This document shows, piece after piece, positions 28,584 through 36,894 of a DNA stretch of 64,000 bases. The stretch's first letter is position 1. Each line of letters starts with the position of its first letter. Source of the stretch: Streptomyces sp. NBC_00459. Its GTDB lineage: Bacteria > Actinomycetota > Actinomycetes > Streptomycetales > Streptomycetaceae. The position numbers and the translations under genes were made by a program. The notes under the pieces were generated by a model, which saw only the letters and a list, made by a program, of their open reading frames with translations, searched no databases and had not been told where the DNA came from. Location of the stretch: contig NZ_CP107903.1 of the NCBI RefSeq assembly GCF_036013955.1, forward strand, positions 6,882,001-6,946,000, written 5' to 3'.

Positions 28584-28614
28584 GGACGGCCTGCGGCCCG
28601 TGCAGACTGGGGAC

Positions 28615-29880
28615 ATGACCGCGGTGGACACAGGGACCGACCGGCGCATGGAGCACCTGCACATCTGGGGGCCGTACGGGCTGCTCGGTGTCAGCGCGGT
28701 CCTCGCGGTGGTCTCCGCCGACCTGATCGACGGCCCCGTCGAGTGGCAGGCCGCCGGGGCTTTGGTCGGCGCCGCGCTCGCGCTCCAGCTCTGGTGGCAC
28801 GGCACCCGCTCCCGGCGGGCGAACCGCGGCCGTACCCCGTCCCGGGCGGGGACGGCGTACTACATCGTCCGCTGGGCGATCGCGTTCCTGCTCACCTGGA
28901 TCAACCCGTTCTTCGCGTTCTACGCCGCCACCGGCTACATGGACGCCGACGAACTGATCCCGGGTATGTGGCGGCGGCTCGGACTGTTCGCCAGCGCGGT
29001 CACCGTGGCCGCGGCGCAGGCCGGTGGGCTGTTGTTCGAGAGCGGGGTCCAGTGGGCCGCGTTCGCCGCGCTGCTGGTCGTCAACTTCGGTCTGCAGGCG
29101 CTGGTCGCCCACGCCACCGAACAGGAGGAGCAGCGCTCCCGCGACCGGGCCGCCACCATCACCGAACTCGAACAGACCAACACGGCGTTGCAGCAGGCCC
29201 TCGACGAGAACGCCGCCCTGCACGCCCAACTCCTCCACCAGGCAAGGGAAGCGGGCGTCGCGGACGAACGACGCCGGCTGGCCGCCGAGATCCACGACAC
29301 CATCGCCCAGGGCCTGACCGGGATCATCGCCCAGCTCCAGGTCGTGACCAACACCCCGGACCGGACCCTGGCGCGCGAACACGTGGACCGTGCCATGAAA
29401 CTGGCCCGCCACAGTCTCGGCGAGGCCCGCCGCTCCGTGCAGAACCTGGCCCCCGTGGCCCTGGAGAGCGACGACCTGCCGGAAGCCCTGAAGAAGACGG
29501 TCGCGGACTGGGCCGAACGGACCGGCGTACGCGCCGAGTTCACGGTGACGGGCCCGGCGGAACAGCTCCACGCGGAACTCGCGGCGACCCTTCTGCGCAT
29601 CGCCCAGGAAGCTCTGTCGAACGCCTCCCGCCACGCCCGGGCGTCAAGGGCCGGCGTCACCCTGACGTTCCTCGGCGACGAGGTGATCCTCGACATCCGC
29701 GACGACGGCGAGGGCTTCGACCCGCTCGCCGTCCGCGAACGCACCGGCACCGGCGGCTTCGGCCTCGACGGCATGCGAGCCCGCGCCGAACGCGTCGCGG
29801 GCACGCTCACCGTGGAGTCCGAACCGGGTCACGGCACGGCGGTCTCGGCACGCGTACCGTTGGTCCCCCATGACCACTGA
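28615..29880 (+). CDS. NarL-family sensor histidine kinase
   Basis: 421 aa, ATG at 28615 after CTGGGGAC. N-terminal membrane region with about four to five helices (YGLLGVSAVLAVVSADL, VGAALALQLWW, VRWAIAFLLTWINPFFAFYAA, FAALLVVNFGLQALVA). A coiled coil of about 40 residues (ITELEQTNTALQQAL) leads to the HisKA_3 box RRLAAEIHDTIAQGL, with His227 the phospho-acceptor. HATPase: EALSNASRHARAS, IRDDGEGFDP, GGFGLDGMRARAERV. Overlaps its response regulator by 11 bases. Probably senses envelope or antibiotic stress and controls the adjacent exporter; that target is inferred from position. Confidence 0.93.
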   Translation: MTAVDTGTDRRMEHLHIWGPYGLLGVSAVLAVVSADLIDGPVEWQAAGALVGAALALQLWWHGTRSRRANRGRTPSRAGTAYYIVRWAIAFLLTWINPFFAFYAATGYMDADELIPGMWRRLGLFASAVTVAAAQAGGLLFESGVQWAAFAALLVVNFGLQALVAHATEQEEQRSRDRAATITELEQTNTALQQALDENAALHAQLLHQAREAGVADERRRLAAEIHDTIAQGLTGIIAQLQVVTNTPDRTLAREHVDRAMKLARHSLGEARRSVQNLAPVALESDDLPEALKKTVADWAERTGVRAEFTVTGPAEQLHAELAATLLRIAQEALSNASRHARASRAGVTLTFLGDEVILDIRDDGEGFDPLAVRERTGTGGFGLDGMRARAERVAGTLTVESEPGHGTAVSARVPLVPHDH

Positions 29881-30517
29881 CGCACCCATCACCCTCCTCA
29901 TCGTCGACGACCATCCCGTCGTACGGGACGGTCTGCGCGGCATGTTCGAGTCGGTGCCGGACTTCACGGTGCTGGCCGAGGCGTCGAACGGCGTGGAGGC
30001 GGTAGGACTGGCCGCCACGCTCGACCCCGACGTCATTCTGATGGACCTGCGGATGCCGGGCGGCGGCGGAGTCGACGCGATCGCCGAACTGGCCCGCCGC
30101 CGGTCCAGGGCCCGCGTCCTCGTCCTGACGACGTACGACACGGACTCCGACACCCTTCCCGCGATCGAGGCCGGCGCGACGGGCTACCTCCTGAAGGACG
30201 CCCCGAGGGACGAACTCTTCACGGCGGTACGGGCGGCGGCCCAGGGCCGCACGGTCCTCTCCCCGGCGGTGGCCTCCCGTCTGGTCTCCGCGGTCCGCAC
30301 CCCGGGCAACGAGCCCCTCTCGGCCCGCGAACGCGAGGTGCTGGCCCTGGTCGCCAAAGGCACGTCGAACCGGGAGATCGCCCGTGTCCTGTTCATCAGC
30401 GAGGCCACGGTGAAGACCCATCTGACCCACCTGTACACCAAGTTGGGCGTCAAGGACCGTGCGGCGGCGGTGGCGACGGCGTACGAGAGAGGCATCCTCG
30501 GCCCGGCCGGCCCCTGA
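29870..30517 (+). CDS. NarL/LuxR-family response regulator
   Basis: 215 aa, ATG at 29870. Receiver domain with acidic pocket VDDH, phospho-acceptor Asp59 in VILMDLRMPG, conserved TTYDT and Lys in LLKDA. C-terminal LuxR helix-turn-helix: LSAREREVLALVAKGTSNRE, SEATVKTHLTHLYTKLGV. Partner of the overlapping histidine kinase. Its stop codon lies inside the terminator stem. Confidence 0.94.
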   Translation: MTTDAPITLLIVDDHPVVRDGLRGMFESVPDFTVLAEASNGVEAVGLAATLDPDVILMDLRMPGGGGVDAIAELARRRSRARVLVLTTYDTDSDTLPAIEAGATGYLLKDAPRDELFTAVRAAAQGRTVLSPAVASRLVSAVRTPGNEPLSAREREVLALVAKGTSNREIARVLFISEATVKTHLTHLYTKLGVKDRAAAVATAYERGILGPAGP

Positions 30518-30534
30518 CCCGGATCAGGGGCCGG
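30507..30534. terminator. Bidirectional terminator after the response regulator
   Basis: Perfect 11-base arms CCGGCCCCTGA (30507-30517) and TCAGGGGCCGG (30524-30534), loop CCCGGA. It includes the response-regulator stop codon and ends 13 bases before the convergent sulfatase stop, so it probably serves both genes. Confidence 0.7.
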
Positions 30535-30547
30535 ACCCGGACAGGCC

Positions 30548-31963
30548 CTAACTCGGGTACGGCAGAAGTCCGTTCGCGATCGTCTCCCACGAGGCCTTGA
30601 GCTCGGCGAGCAACTCCGGCTCGTCGGGCGCCAGATCGGCCTGCTCGCGCTGGTCGGCGGCCAGGTTGTAGAGGTGGTCGGCCTTGGCGGCGTCCTGGTA
30701 GTACTTCCAGTCGCCGCGCCGGAGCGCCCGGTTGGCCCGCACCCGCCAGAACAGGTCCCGCTCGGGCAGCTCCTGGCCCCGCACCAGGTACCCGGCGAGA
30801 CTCGTCCCGTCCAGCGGGTAGGCGGGGTCGGGCCGTGCGCCGCCCAGTTCCAGGAAGGTCGCCGTCCAGTCGGGGGAGAAGTTCGGCTCATGGCTGACCT
30901 GGTGCCCGTCGATTCCGGCGGGCCAGCGCACGATGGTCGGTACCCGGATGCCACCCTCCTGGAGCACGAACTTCTCACCGCTCAGCGGCCACAGGTACGA
31001 CCAGCGCTCCCCGCCGTTGTCGCTGGCGAAGTACACCAGCGTGTTCTCCTCCTGCCCCGACCGGCGCAGGGCGGCGAGCACCTCACCGACGGCCGAGTCC
31101 AGGCTCTGCACCATCTGCGTGTACTTCTCGACGGAGCCGCCGTCGTAGTGGTTGAGGGCCTTGCTGACGTCGGCCTGGCTCTTCGCGGCCCGGATCTTCG
31201 CCGCGATCTCGGCACCGGTGGCCTCGTCGTCCTCGGCGAGCCAGGGCCAGTGCGGAGTGGTGAAGTTGAGGTTGAGCAGCCAGGGCCTGTCACGGTGATC
31301 CCGGCCGACGTACTCGACGGCCCGTTCGGTCAGGACCTCCGTGTAGTAGCGCAGGTCCTTGTAGGTCGCGTCGCCTTCGTACAGGTCGTAGTCGCCGAGC
31401 TGCCCCAGCTTGGAGAAGTACTCCAGCACACCCCCGTGATTGCCGAAGAACTCGTCCCACCCCGACTTGGTGGGGCTGTAGTCGGGCAGCCAGCCGCAGT
31501 GCCACTTGCCGATGAGCGCGGTGGCGTAGCCGGCCTTCTTCAACAGGGAGGCGAGCGTGGGGTGGTTGGGGTCGAGGCCCTGCGTCCTGTTCGCGATGGG
31601 CTCGGCGAGCCCGCCCGGCGTACGGCCCGGATAGCGCCCGGTGTACAGGCTGAACCGCGTCGGCGAGCAGGTGGCGGACCCCGAGTACGCGTCGGTGAAC
31701 CGCACGCCCTGCCGGGCCAGCCGGTCCAGGTGAGGTGTCTTGATGTGCGGGGCGCCGTAGGAGGACAGGTCGGCCCAGCCGAGGTCGTCGCCGAGGATGA
31801 CGAGGAGGTTGGGACGGCGTCTGCCGTGCTTTCCGGCGGTACGGGCCTGGAACGGGCGCTCGGCGGGGGCGGCAGCGGCGGCGGTCGTACCGGCGGCACC
31901 GACAGCGGTGACGGCACCGCCACCGACCAGACCACCGAACGTACGGCGGGATATTTCGGGCAT
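30548..31963 (-). CDS. Tat-exported arylsulfatase family protein
   Basis: 471 aa from the ATG at 31961-31963, preceded by AAGGAA. N-terminal Tat signal SRRTFGG plus a hydrophobic stretch to about residue 33. Sulfatase core: metal residues Asp59-Asp60 (VILGDDLGWAD), formylglycine site CSPTR with Cys99, then GKWHCGWLPD, HWPW and FASDNGGERW. Releases sulfate from an organic sulfate ester outside the membrane; the substrate is unclear. The Tat route allows the Cys to be oxidised to formylglycine before export. Upstream lie a Cys-containing leader peptide and a pyrimidine tract, which suggest expression when cysteine is scarce. Confidence 0.92.
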   Translation of the reverse strand: MPEISRRTFGGLVGGGAVTAVGAAGTTAAAAAPAERPFQARTAGKHGRRRPNLLVILGDDLGWADLSSYGAPHIKTPHLDRLARQGVRFTDAYSGSATCSPTRFSLYTGRYPGRTPGGLAEPIANRTQGLDPNHPTLASLLKKAGYATALIGKWHCGWLPDYSPTKSGWDEFFGNHGGVLEYFSKLGQLGDYDLYEGDATYKDLRYYTEVLTERAVEYVGRDHRDRPWLLNLNFTTPHWPWLAEDDEATGAEIAAKIRAAKSQADVSKALNHYDGGSVEKYTQMVQSLDSAVGEVLAALRRSGQEENTLVYFASDNGGERWSYLWPLSGEKFVLQEGGIRVPTIVRWPAGIDGHQVSHEPNFSPDWTATFLELGGARPDPAYPLDGTSLAGYLVRGQELPERDLFWRVRANRALRRGDWKYYQDAAKADHLYNLAADQREQADLAPDEPELLAELKASWETIANGLLPYPS

Positions 31964-32007
31964 GCGGGAGTTCCTTGGGGCAGAGGGGGCCCACGACGAG
32001 GACACCC

Positions 32008-32043
32008 AAGGGAAGAGGAGAAAGGAAAGAAGGAAGGAGGAAA
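32008..32043 (-). promoter_or_regulatory. Uninterrupted 36-base pyrimidine tract in the sulfatase mRNA leader
   Basis: On the plus strand 36 consecutive purines; in the sulfatase transcript this is all C and U, without a single G or A. It contains UUCCUU twice and CCUCCUU, both complementary to the sulfatase ribosome site AAGGAA at 31971-31976. It sits between the leader-peptide stop (32071) and the sulfatase start. It could be a Rho-loading site, a ribosome-site sequester, or both. Inference from composition and position. Confidence 0.5.
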
Positions 32044-32070
32044 CGAGGTGAGGGTGGGGAGACCGTGGGC

Positions 32071-32166
32071 TCAGCGACAGATGGCGCTGGACTGCCGGCA
32101 CAGGTCGACATGGCGCCGTTCCACCAGCGCGACGTGCGCGCGGCGGTGATCGGCGGAAGTCCTCAT
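32071..32166 (-). CDS. Cysteine-containing leader peptide of the sulfatase gene
   Basis: 31 codons on the minus strand, from the ATG at 32164-32166 to a TGA at 32071-32073. The C-terminal half reads RRHVDLCRQSSAICR. This HVDL-x-R-x-SA-x-C pattern matches the short actinobacterial peptides annotated as putative leader peptides upstream of sulfur-assimilation genes, as I recall. Two Cys codons sit near the end, so slow decoding at low cysteine would stall the ribosome there. The downstream gene is a sulfatase, fitting a cysteine-responsive attenuator. The start is uncertain: no clear ribosome site, and an internal GTG would give a shorter peptide. Confidence 0.65.
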   Translation of the reverse strand: MRTSADHRRAHVALVERRHVDLCRQSSAICR

Positions 32167-32311
32167 GGTCAAGGACGGTGCCAGGGGGACGGCGGGGGCG
32201 TCAAGAAGGTGTCCACGGAGCGGAACCCACGCCGAATTCGCGCGACAGGACGACCAGGACTCTGGAACCGTACGGGACCGGCAACGTCTTCCTGTTCTGG
32301 ATTGGTGATCG

Positions 32312-32950
32312 ATGAGCTTCACGCTGGACGGCCCCGTTCTTGAGGGCTCGCTGGTCCGACTGGAACCACTGGAGCACCGTCATGCGCGGGACCTCGCCGT
32401 CGCCGCGGAGGAGGACCGCGCCTCGTACCGGTTCACCTGGGTGCCGAGGGCGCCGGAGGTCGGCGGGTACATCGACGCCCAGCTCGCCCGCGCCGCCGCG
32501 GGGCAGCTGGCTCCGTACGCACAGGTGGACCGGGAATCGGGGCGCGCGGTCGGAGCCACGGCCTACTGGGAGCCGCGGCTGTGGCCGGAGGGCGAAGCCC
32601 TGTGCGCGATCGAGGTCGGCTTCACCTGGCTCGCGGCATCCGCCCAGGGCACCGGGCTGAACACCGAGGCCAAGTACCTGCTGTTCCGGCACGCGTTCGA
32701 GAACTGGGACGTGGCACGCGTCGACCTGAAGACGGACGCGCGCAACGGCCGTTCACGAGCCGCGATCGAGAGGGCGGGCGCCCGCTTCGAGGGCGTGCTG
32801 CGCAACTGGTCCCGCTCCTGGGTACCGGGCGAGGACGGCCGCCTCCGCGACTCCGCGATCTTCTCCATCACCGCGGAGGAGTGGCCGGACTGCCGGGCGG
32901 GCCTCGAACGGCGCCTCACGCGGGCGACATCGGGGCCGACCCTCACCTGA
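32312..32950 (+). CDS. GNAT acetyltransferase, RimJ/RimL type
   Basis: 212 aa, ATG at 32312 following a weak purine stretch. GNAT fold features: LEGSLVRLEPLEHRHARDL at the start, IEVGFTWLAASAQGTGLNTEAK for the acetyl-CoA loop, and VDLKTDARNGRSRAAIERAGA, the RimJ/L signature region. Likely N-acetylates a protein N-terminus or a small amine; substrate unknown. Its last 8 bases overlap the convergent glgX end. The 348-base gap before it (31964-32311) holds the sulfatase leader on the other strand. Confidence 0.88.
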   Translation: MSFTLDGPVLEGSLVRLEPLEHRHARDLAVAAEEDRASYRFTWVPRAPEVGGYIDAQLARAAAGQLAPYAQVDRESGRAVGATAYWEPRLWPEGEALCAIEVGFTWLAASAQGTGLNTEAKYLLFRHAFENWDVARVDLKTDARNGRSRAAIERAGARFEGVLRNWSRSWVPGEDGRLRDSAIFSITAEEWPDCRAGLERRLTRATSGPTLT

Positions 32951-35276
32951 CCACCCGCAGCAGCAGAACAGCCCGCCCCGGCACCCCGATCTCGTCCCCC
33001 GCCCGACAGCCCACCCCCGGCGCCTCGCCCTGCTCCTCCCTCGACGTGTCGACGACCACCTCGTACCGCTGTGCCCAAGGGGCCCCCGGCAGCGCGAAGT
33101 TCGTCGGGCGGTCGCCCGTGTGGAGGATCACGAGGAAGCTGTCGTCGGTGATCGGCACGCCCCGGGCGTCGCGGCCCGGGATGTCGCTGCCGGAGAGATA
33201 CATGCCCAGCGTCTCCGTCGGCGCGTACCAGTCCCCTTCCGTCATCTCCGAGCCCCGGGCGGTGAACCAGGCAAGGTCCCGCAGCCCGTCCGCCGAATGC
33301 GCCCGGCCGGAGAAGAACGCCCGCCGGCGCAGTACCGGATGGCGGTGCCGCAACTCGATGAGGCGGGCGGTCAGTTCGGTCAGCGCTCGCCAGCCCGGGT
33401 CGTCCAGCAGGCTCCAGTCCACCCAGCTGATCTCGTTGTCCTGGCAGTACGCGTTGTTGTTGCCCCCCTGCGTACGCCCCAGCTCGTCGCCCGCGACCAG
33501 CATCGGAACGCCCGTCGACAGCAGCAGGGTTGTCAGCAGGTTCCTCAACTGGCGGCGCCGCAGGGCCAGTACGTGCTCGTCGTCCGTCTCGCCCTCCGTG
33601 CCGCAGTTCCAGGCGCGGTTGTCGTTCGTGCCGTCCCGGTTCCCCTCCCCGTTGGCCTCGTTGTGCTTGCGCTCGTACGACACCATGTCCCGCAGTGTGA
33701 AACCGTCGTGCGCCGTGACGAAGTTGACCGAGGCGTAGGGCCTGCGACCGCCCCACGCGTACAGGTCGCTCGACCCCGACAGGCGGTAGCCGAGATCCCG
33801 CACGTCCGGTAGCGCGCCCCGCCAGAAGTCTCGTACCGCGTCGCGATAGCGGTCGTTCCACTCCGTCCACAGCGGGGGGAACGCACCCACCTGGTAGCCC
33901 CCGGAGCCGACGTCCCACGGCTCCGCTATCAGCTTCACCCTGCGCAGTACGGGGTCCTGGGCGATCACCGCCAGGAAGGGGGAGAGCATGTCGACGTCGT
34001 GCATCGAGCGGGCCAGGGCCGCCGCCAGGTCGAAGCGGAAGCCGTCCACCCCCATCTCCGTCACCCAGTACCGCAACGAGTCCGTGATCAGGCGCAGTAC
34101 GTGCGGCTGGACCACGTGGAGCGTGTTCCCGCAGCCCGTGTAGTCCGCGTAGCGGCGCGCGTCGCTCTGCAGCCGGTAGTAACCCCTGTTGTCCATGCCC
34201 CGCAGCGACAGCGTCGGGCCGTGCTCGTCCGCCTCCGCCGTGTGGTTGTAGACCACGTCGAGGATGACCTCGATGCCCGCCGCGTGCAGTGCGCGCACCA
34301 TGCGCTTGAACTCGCCGACCTGCTGGCCCGCCGTACCCGTCGCCGCGTATCCGGCGTGCGGGGCGAAGTAGCCGATCGAGTTGTAGCCCCAGTAGTTCTT
34401 CATGCCCCGGCGCAGCAGGTGGTCCTCGTGCGCGAACTGGTGCACCGGCAGCAGTTCCACCGCCGTCACGCCCAGCTTGGTCAGGTGTTCTATCGCCGCC
34501 GGGTGCGCGAGGCCCGCGTACGTGCCCCGCAGTTCCTCCGGTATGTCCGGGTGCAGCTTGGTGAAGCCCTTGACGTGGACCTCGTAGATCACCGAGTCCG
34601 CCCAGGGGGTCTTCGGGCGGCGGTCGTCCGCCCACTCGTCGTCGGGGGCGTCGTCGTGGACGACGACTCCCTTCGGGACGAACGGCGCCGAGTCGCGGTC
34701 GTCGCGCACGGTGTCCGCGATCTGCTGCTGGGGCCAGTCGCGGACATGCCCGTACACCTCGGGCGGCAGCTCGAAATCGCCGTCCACGGCGCGCGCGTAC
34801 GGGTCGAGAAGCAGCTTCGCCGGGTTCCAGCGGGCGCCGGTCCATGGATCCCAGCGGCCGTGCACGCGGTAGCCGTACCGCTGGCCCGGCATGATCCCGG
34901 GCACGAAGCCGTGCCAGATCTCGTGCGTCAGTTCGGTGAGGGGGACGCGGGTCTCGACCTCTCCGCCGCCCCCGTCGCCTCCCTCCACCTCTCCGAACAG
35001 GCACAGCTCCACGGCCTCCGCCCCGCCCGCCCACAGCGCGAAGTTGGTGCCCGACACCCCGTCCGGGCCCGTGCGGAAACGTGCGCCCAGGGGCATCGGA
35101 GTCCCCGGCCACACGGGCACGGCGGGCAGCGCGGCGCGTGCCGCGCCGTTCGGCGCGCTGTCGGTGCCGGTTCGGGTACCGGTGTCGAGTTCGGTGTCGG
35201 GCAACACGGCTTCAGGGCGCCTTTCCTCGACGGCACGCTGTTTCGCGACCGCCTTCTGCTCGGCTGCGCTGGACAC
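32943..35276 (-). CDS. glgX: Glycogen debranching enzyme GlgX
   Basis: 777 aa from the GTG at 35274-35276, preceded by GGAGGCGGAG. A longer frame to 35420 lacks support. Isoamylase-type N-terminal domain (PLGARFRTGPDGVSGTNFALWAGGA), then GH13: VVYNHTAEAD, DGFRFDLAAALA (nucleophile), LIAEPWDVGSGGYQVG (acid/base) and NFVTAHDGFTLRDMV. Hydrolyses alpha-1,6 branches and complements GlgP in alpha-glucan breakdown. A Glu/Arg-rich N-terminal tail of about 50 residues is not part of the fold. Divergent from the L,D-transpeptidase gene; the 183-base gap shows no clear promoter. Confidence 0.93.
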   Translation of the reverse strand: MSSAAEQKAVAKQRAVEERRPEAVLPDTELDTGTRTGTDSAPNGAARAALPAVPVWPGTPMPLGARFRTGPDGVSGTNFALWAGGAEAVELCLFGEVEGGDGGGGEVETRVPLTELTHEIWHGFVPGIMPGQRYGYRVHGRWDPWTGARWNPAKLLLDPYARAVDGDFELPPEVYGHVRDWPQQQIADTVRDDRDSAPFVPKGVVVHDDAPDDEWADDRRPKTPWADSVIYEVHVKGFTKLHPDIPEELRGTYAGLAHPAAIEHLTKLGVTAVELLPVHQFAHEDHLLRRGMKNYWGYNSIGYFAPHAGYAATGTAGQQVGEFKRMVRALHAAGIEVILDVVYNHTAEADEHGPTLSLRGMDNRGYYRLQSDARRYADYTGCGNTLHVVQPHVLRLITDSLRYWVTEMGVDGFRFDLAAALARSMHDVDMLSPFLAVIAQDPVLRRVKLIAEPWDVGSGGYQVGAFPPLWTEWNDRYRDAVRDFWRGALPDVRDLGYRLSGSSDLYAWGGRRPYASVNFVTAHDGFTLRDMVSYERKHNEANGEGNRDGTNDNRAWNCGTEGETDDEHVLALRRRQLRNLLTTLLLSTGVPMLVAGDELGRTQGGNNNAYCQDNEISWVDWSLLDDPGWRALTELTARLIELRHRHPVLRRRAFFSGRAHSADGLRDLAWFTARGSEMTEGDWYAPTETLGMYLSGSDIPGRDARGVPITDDSFLVILHTGDRPTNFALPGAPWAQRYEVVVDTSREEQGEAPGVGCRAGDEIGVPGRAVLLLRVVR

Positions 35277-35459
35277 GACTCCGCCTCCCGCGACTCGTGG
35301 AACGAGTAAAACGAAGCGAGCACAGCTTGAACAAGTGTGCGGCGTCCCGGCCGCGGCGCCCTGTTGGGTTGTTCTTCGCGTCGTTTCTCCCCCCTGTTCT
35401 GCCCAGCGCGCGGCTCGCACTCACGTTTCCCCAGGGCGGGCCGCGTCGTTGGGTGCGGT

Positions 35460-36701
35460 GTGAGGCACGTACAAGGGCGCGCTGGGCGCGCGAGGGCCGG
35501 GCTGGTCGCCGTCATGGCATGGGCAGGACTGCTGGCCGGAGTCGCCGGCTGCACTTCGGAGGGGGTGGGCGGGGCTGACTCGGTGTTCGGGAAACCCCGG
35601 GCGCCGATGGACGTGATCCGCGTCTCACCCGACGACGGCAGCCGTTCCGTGCGCCCCGACAGTCCCCTTCTCGTACGGGTGCCCGGTGGGCGCCTGGAGT
35701 CGGTGAAGGTCGTCAGGGCCCAGGACGCGCAGGATTCGGAGGTGCCGGGGCGGATCTCCGAGGACGGGCTGTCCTGGCGGCCCGACGAAGCGCGGCTCGC
35801 GCTGGCCGCCAGATACACGGTCGACGTCGTGGCGCTCGACGCCCACGGACGCCGCTCGGCCCGCCACACGACCTTCACCACCTACGTGCCCGACGAGCGG
35901 TTCATCGGATACGTCACCCCGGAGAACCGCGCCACCGTCGGCACCGGAATGATCGTGTCCCTGGAGTTCAACCGCGGGATCAGGAACCGGGCGGCCGTCG
36001 AACGCGCCGTCCATGTCACCGCGGAGCCCGCCGTCGACATCCGGCCGCACTGGTTCGGCGACGAGCGCCTCGACTTCAGGCCCGAGGAGTACTGGGCGCC
36101 GGGCACCAGGGTCACCGTCGATCTGGCGCTGCGGGACGTCGAGGGCGCGCCGGGGGTGTACGGGATCCAGCGCAAGACGTTCTCCTTCACCGTCGGCCGC
36201 AGCCAGGTCTCGCTTGTCGACGCCGCCGCGCACACCATGGAGGTGCGGCGCGACGGCGACCTGCTCACCACGGTGCCGATCACGGCGGGGTCGCCGAAGA
36301 ACACGACGTACAACGGGAAAATGGTGGTCATGGAGATGCTGGAGCTGACCCGGATGAACGGTGCCACGGTCGGCTTCAGGAAGAAGGACGGCAAGGGCGA
36401 GTACGACATCCCGGACGTGCCGCACGCGATGCGGCTGACCACCTCCGGCACCTTCCTGCACGGCAACTACTGGGGCGGCGACGCCTTCGGCAACACCAAC
36501 GTCAGTCACGGCTGCGTCGGGCTGCGGGATGTGAAGGGCGGCAGTTCGGACAGTCCGGCGGGCTGGTTCTTCGACCGGAGCCTGATCGGGGACGTCATCG
36601 AGGTCGTCCACAGCAAGGACAAGAAGGTCGCCCCCGACAACGGGCTCGGCGGGTGGAACATGGGCTGGAAGGAGTGGACGGCGGGCGGTGCCGCGAAGTA
36701 G
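35460..36701 (+). CDS. Lipoprotein L,D-transpeptidase (first of a tandem pair)
   Basis: 413 aa if started at the GTG at 35460. This gives an Arg-rich n-region, a hydrophobic stretch and the lipobox GVAGC. The ATG at 35514 would leave too short a signal; no good ribosome site is seen at either. After lipidation come two Ig-like domains (GYVTPENRATVGTGMIVSLEF; HWFGDERLDFRPEEYWAPGT). The YkuD catalytic domain has HGNYWGGDAFGN...SHGCVGLRD with catalytic Cys. Forms 3-3 peptidoglycan cross-links outside the membrane. Closely related to the next gene. Confidence 0.88.
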   Translation: MRHVQGRAGRARAGLVAVMAWAGLLAGVAGCTSEGVGGADSVFGKPRAPMDVIRVSPDDGSRSVRPDSPLLVRVPGGRLESVKVVRAQDAQDSEVPGRISEDGLSWRPDEARLALAARYTVDVVALDAHGRRSARHTTFTTYVPDERFIGYVTPENRATVGTGMIVSLEFNRGIRNRAAVERAVHVTAEPAVDIRPHWFGDERLDFRPEEYWAPGTRVTVDLALRDVEGAPGVYGIQRKTFSFTVGRSQVSLVDAAAHTMEVRRDGDLLTTVPITAGSPKNTTYNGKMVVMEMLELTRMNGATVGFRKKDGKGEYDIPDVPHAMRLTTSGTFLHGNYWGGDAFGNTNVSHGCVGLRDVKGGSSDSPAGWFFDRSLIGDVIEVVHSKDKKVAPDNGLGGWNMGWKEWTAGGAAK

Positions 36702-36859
36702 TGGCGAATTCGGCGGCGCAACGGTCATCGGAGCGACGTGAACGGTCGGGTCCGACAATCTGATGATGTTGGGACGGAATGGTGACCTTACGGGGCCGCC
36801 GGGCGGCGTGACCTTGTGCTTAATATGCGCCCGGGTGCGCGGGACGCGCCGTGGATGAG

Positions 36860-36874
36860 GGCCTGAGTCAGGCC
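36860..36874. promoter_or_regulatory. Palindrome before the second L,D-transpeptidase
   Basis: GGCCTGA-G-TCAGGCC, 20 bases upstream of the TTG start, so either an operator or a leader hairpin that could affect ribosome access. In the same 193-base gap GTGACCTT occurs twice (36782-36789, 36808-36815) next to an AT-rich TAATAT (36821-36826). Confidence 0.4.
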
Positions 36875-36894
36875 ACGGGGAGGGGAGAGGGAGC

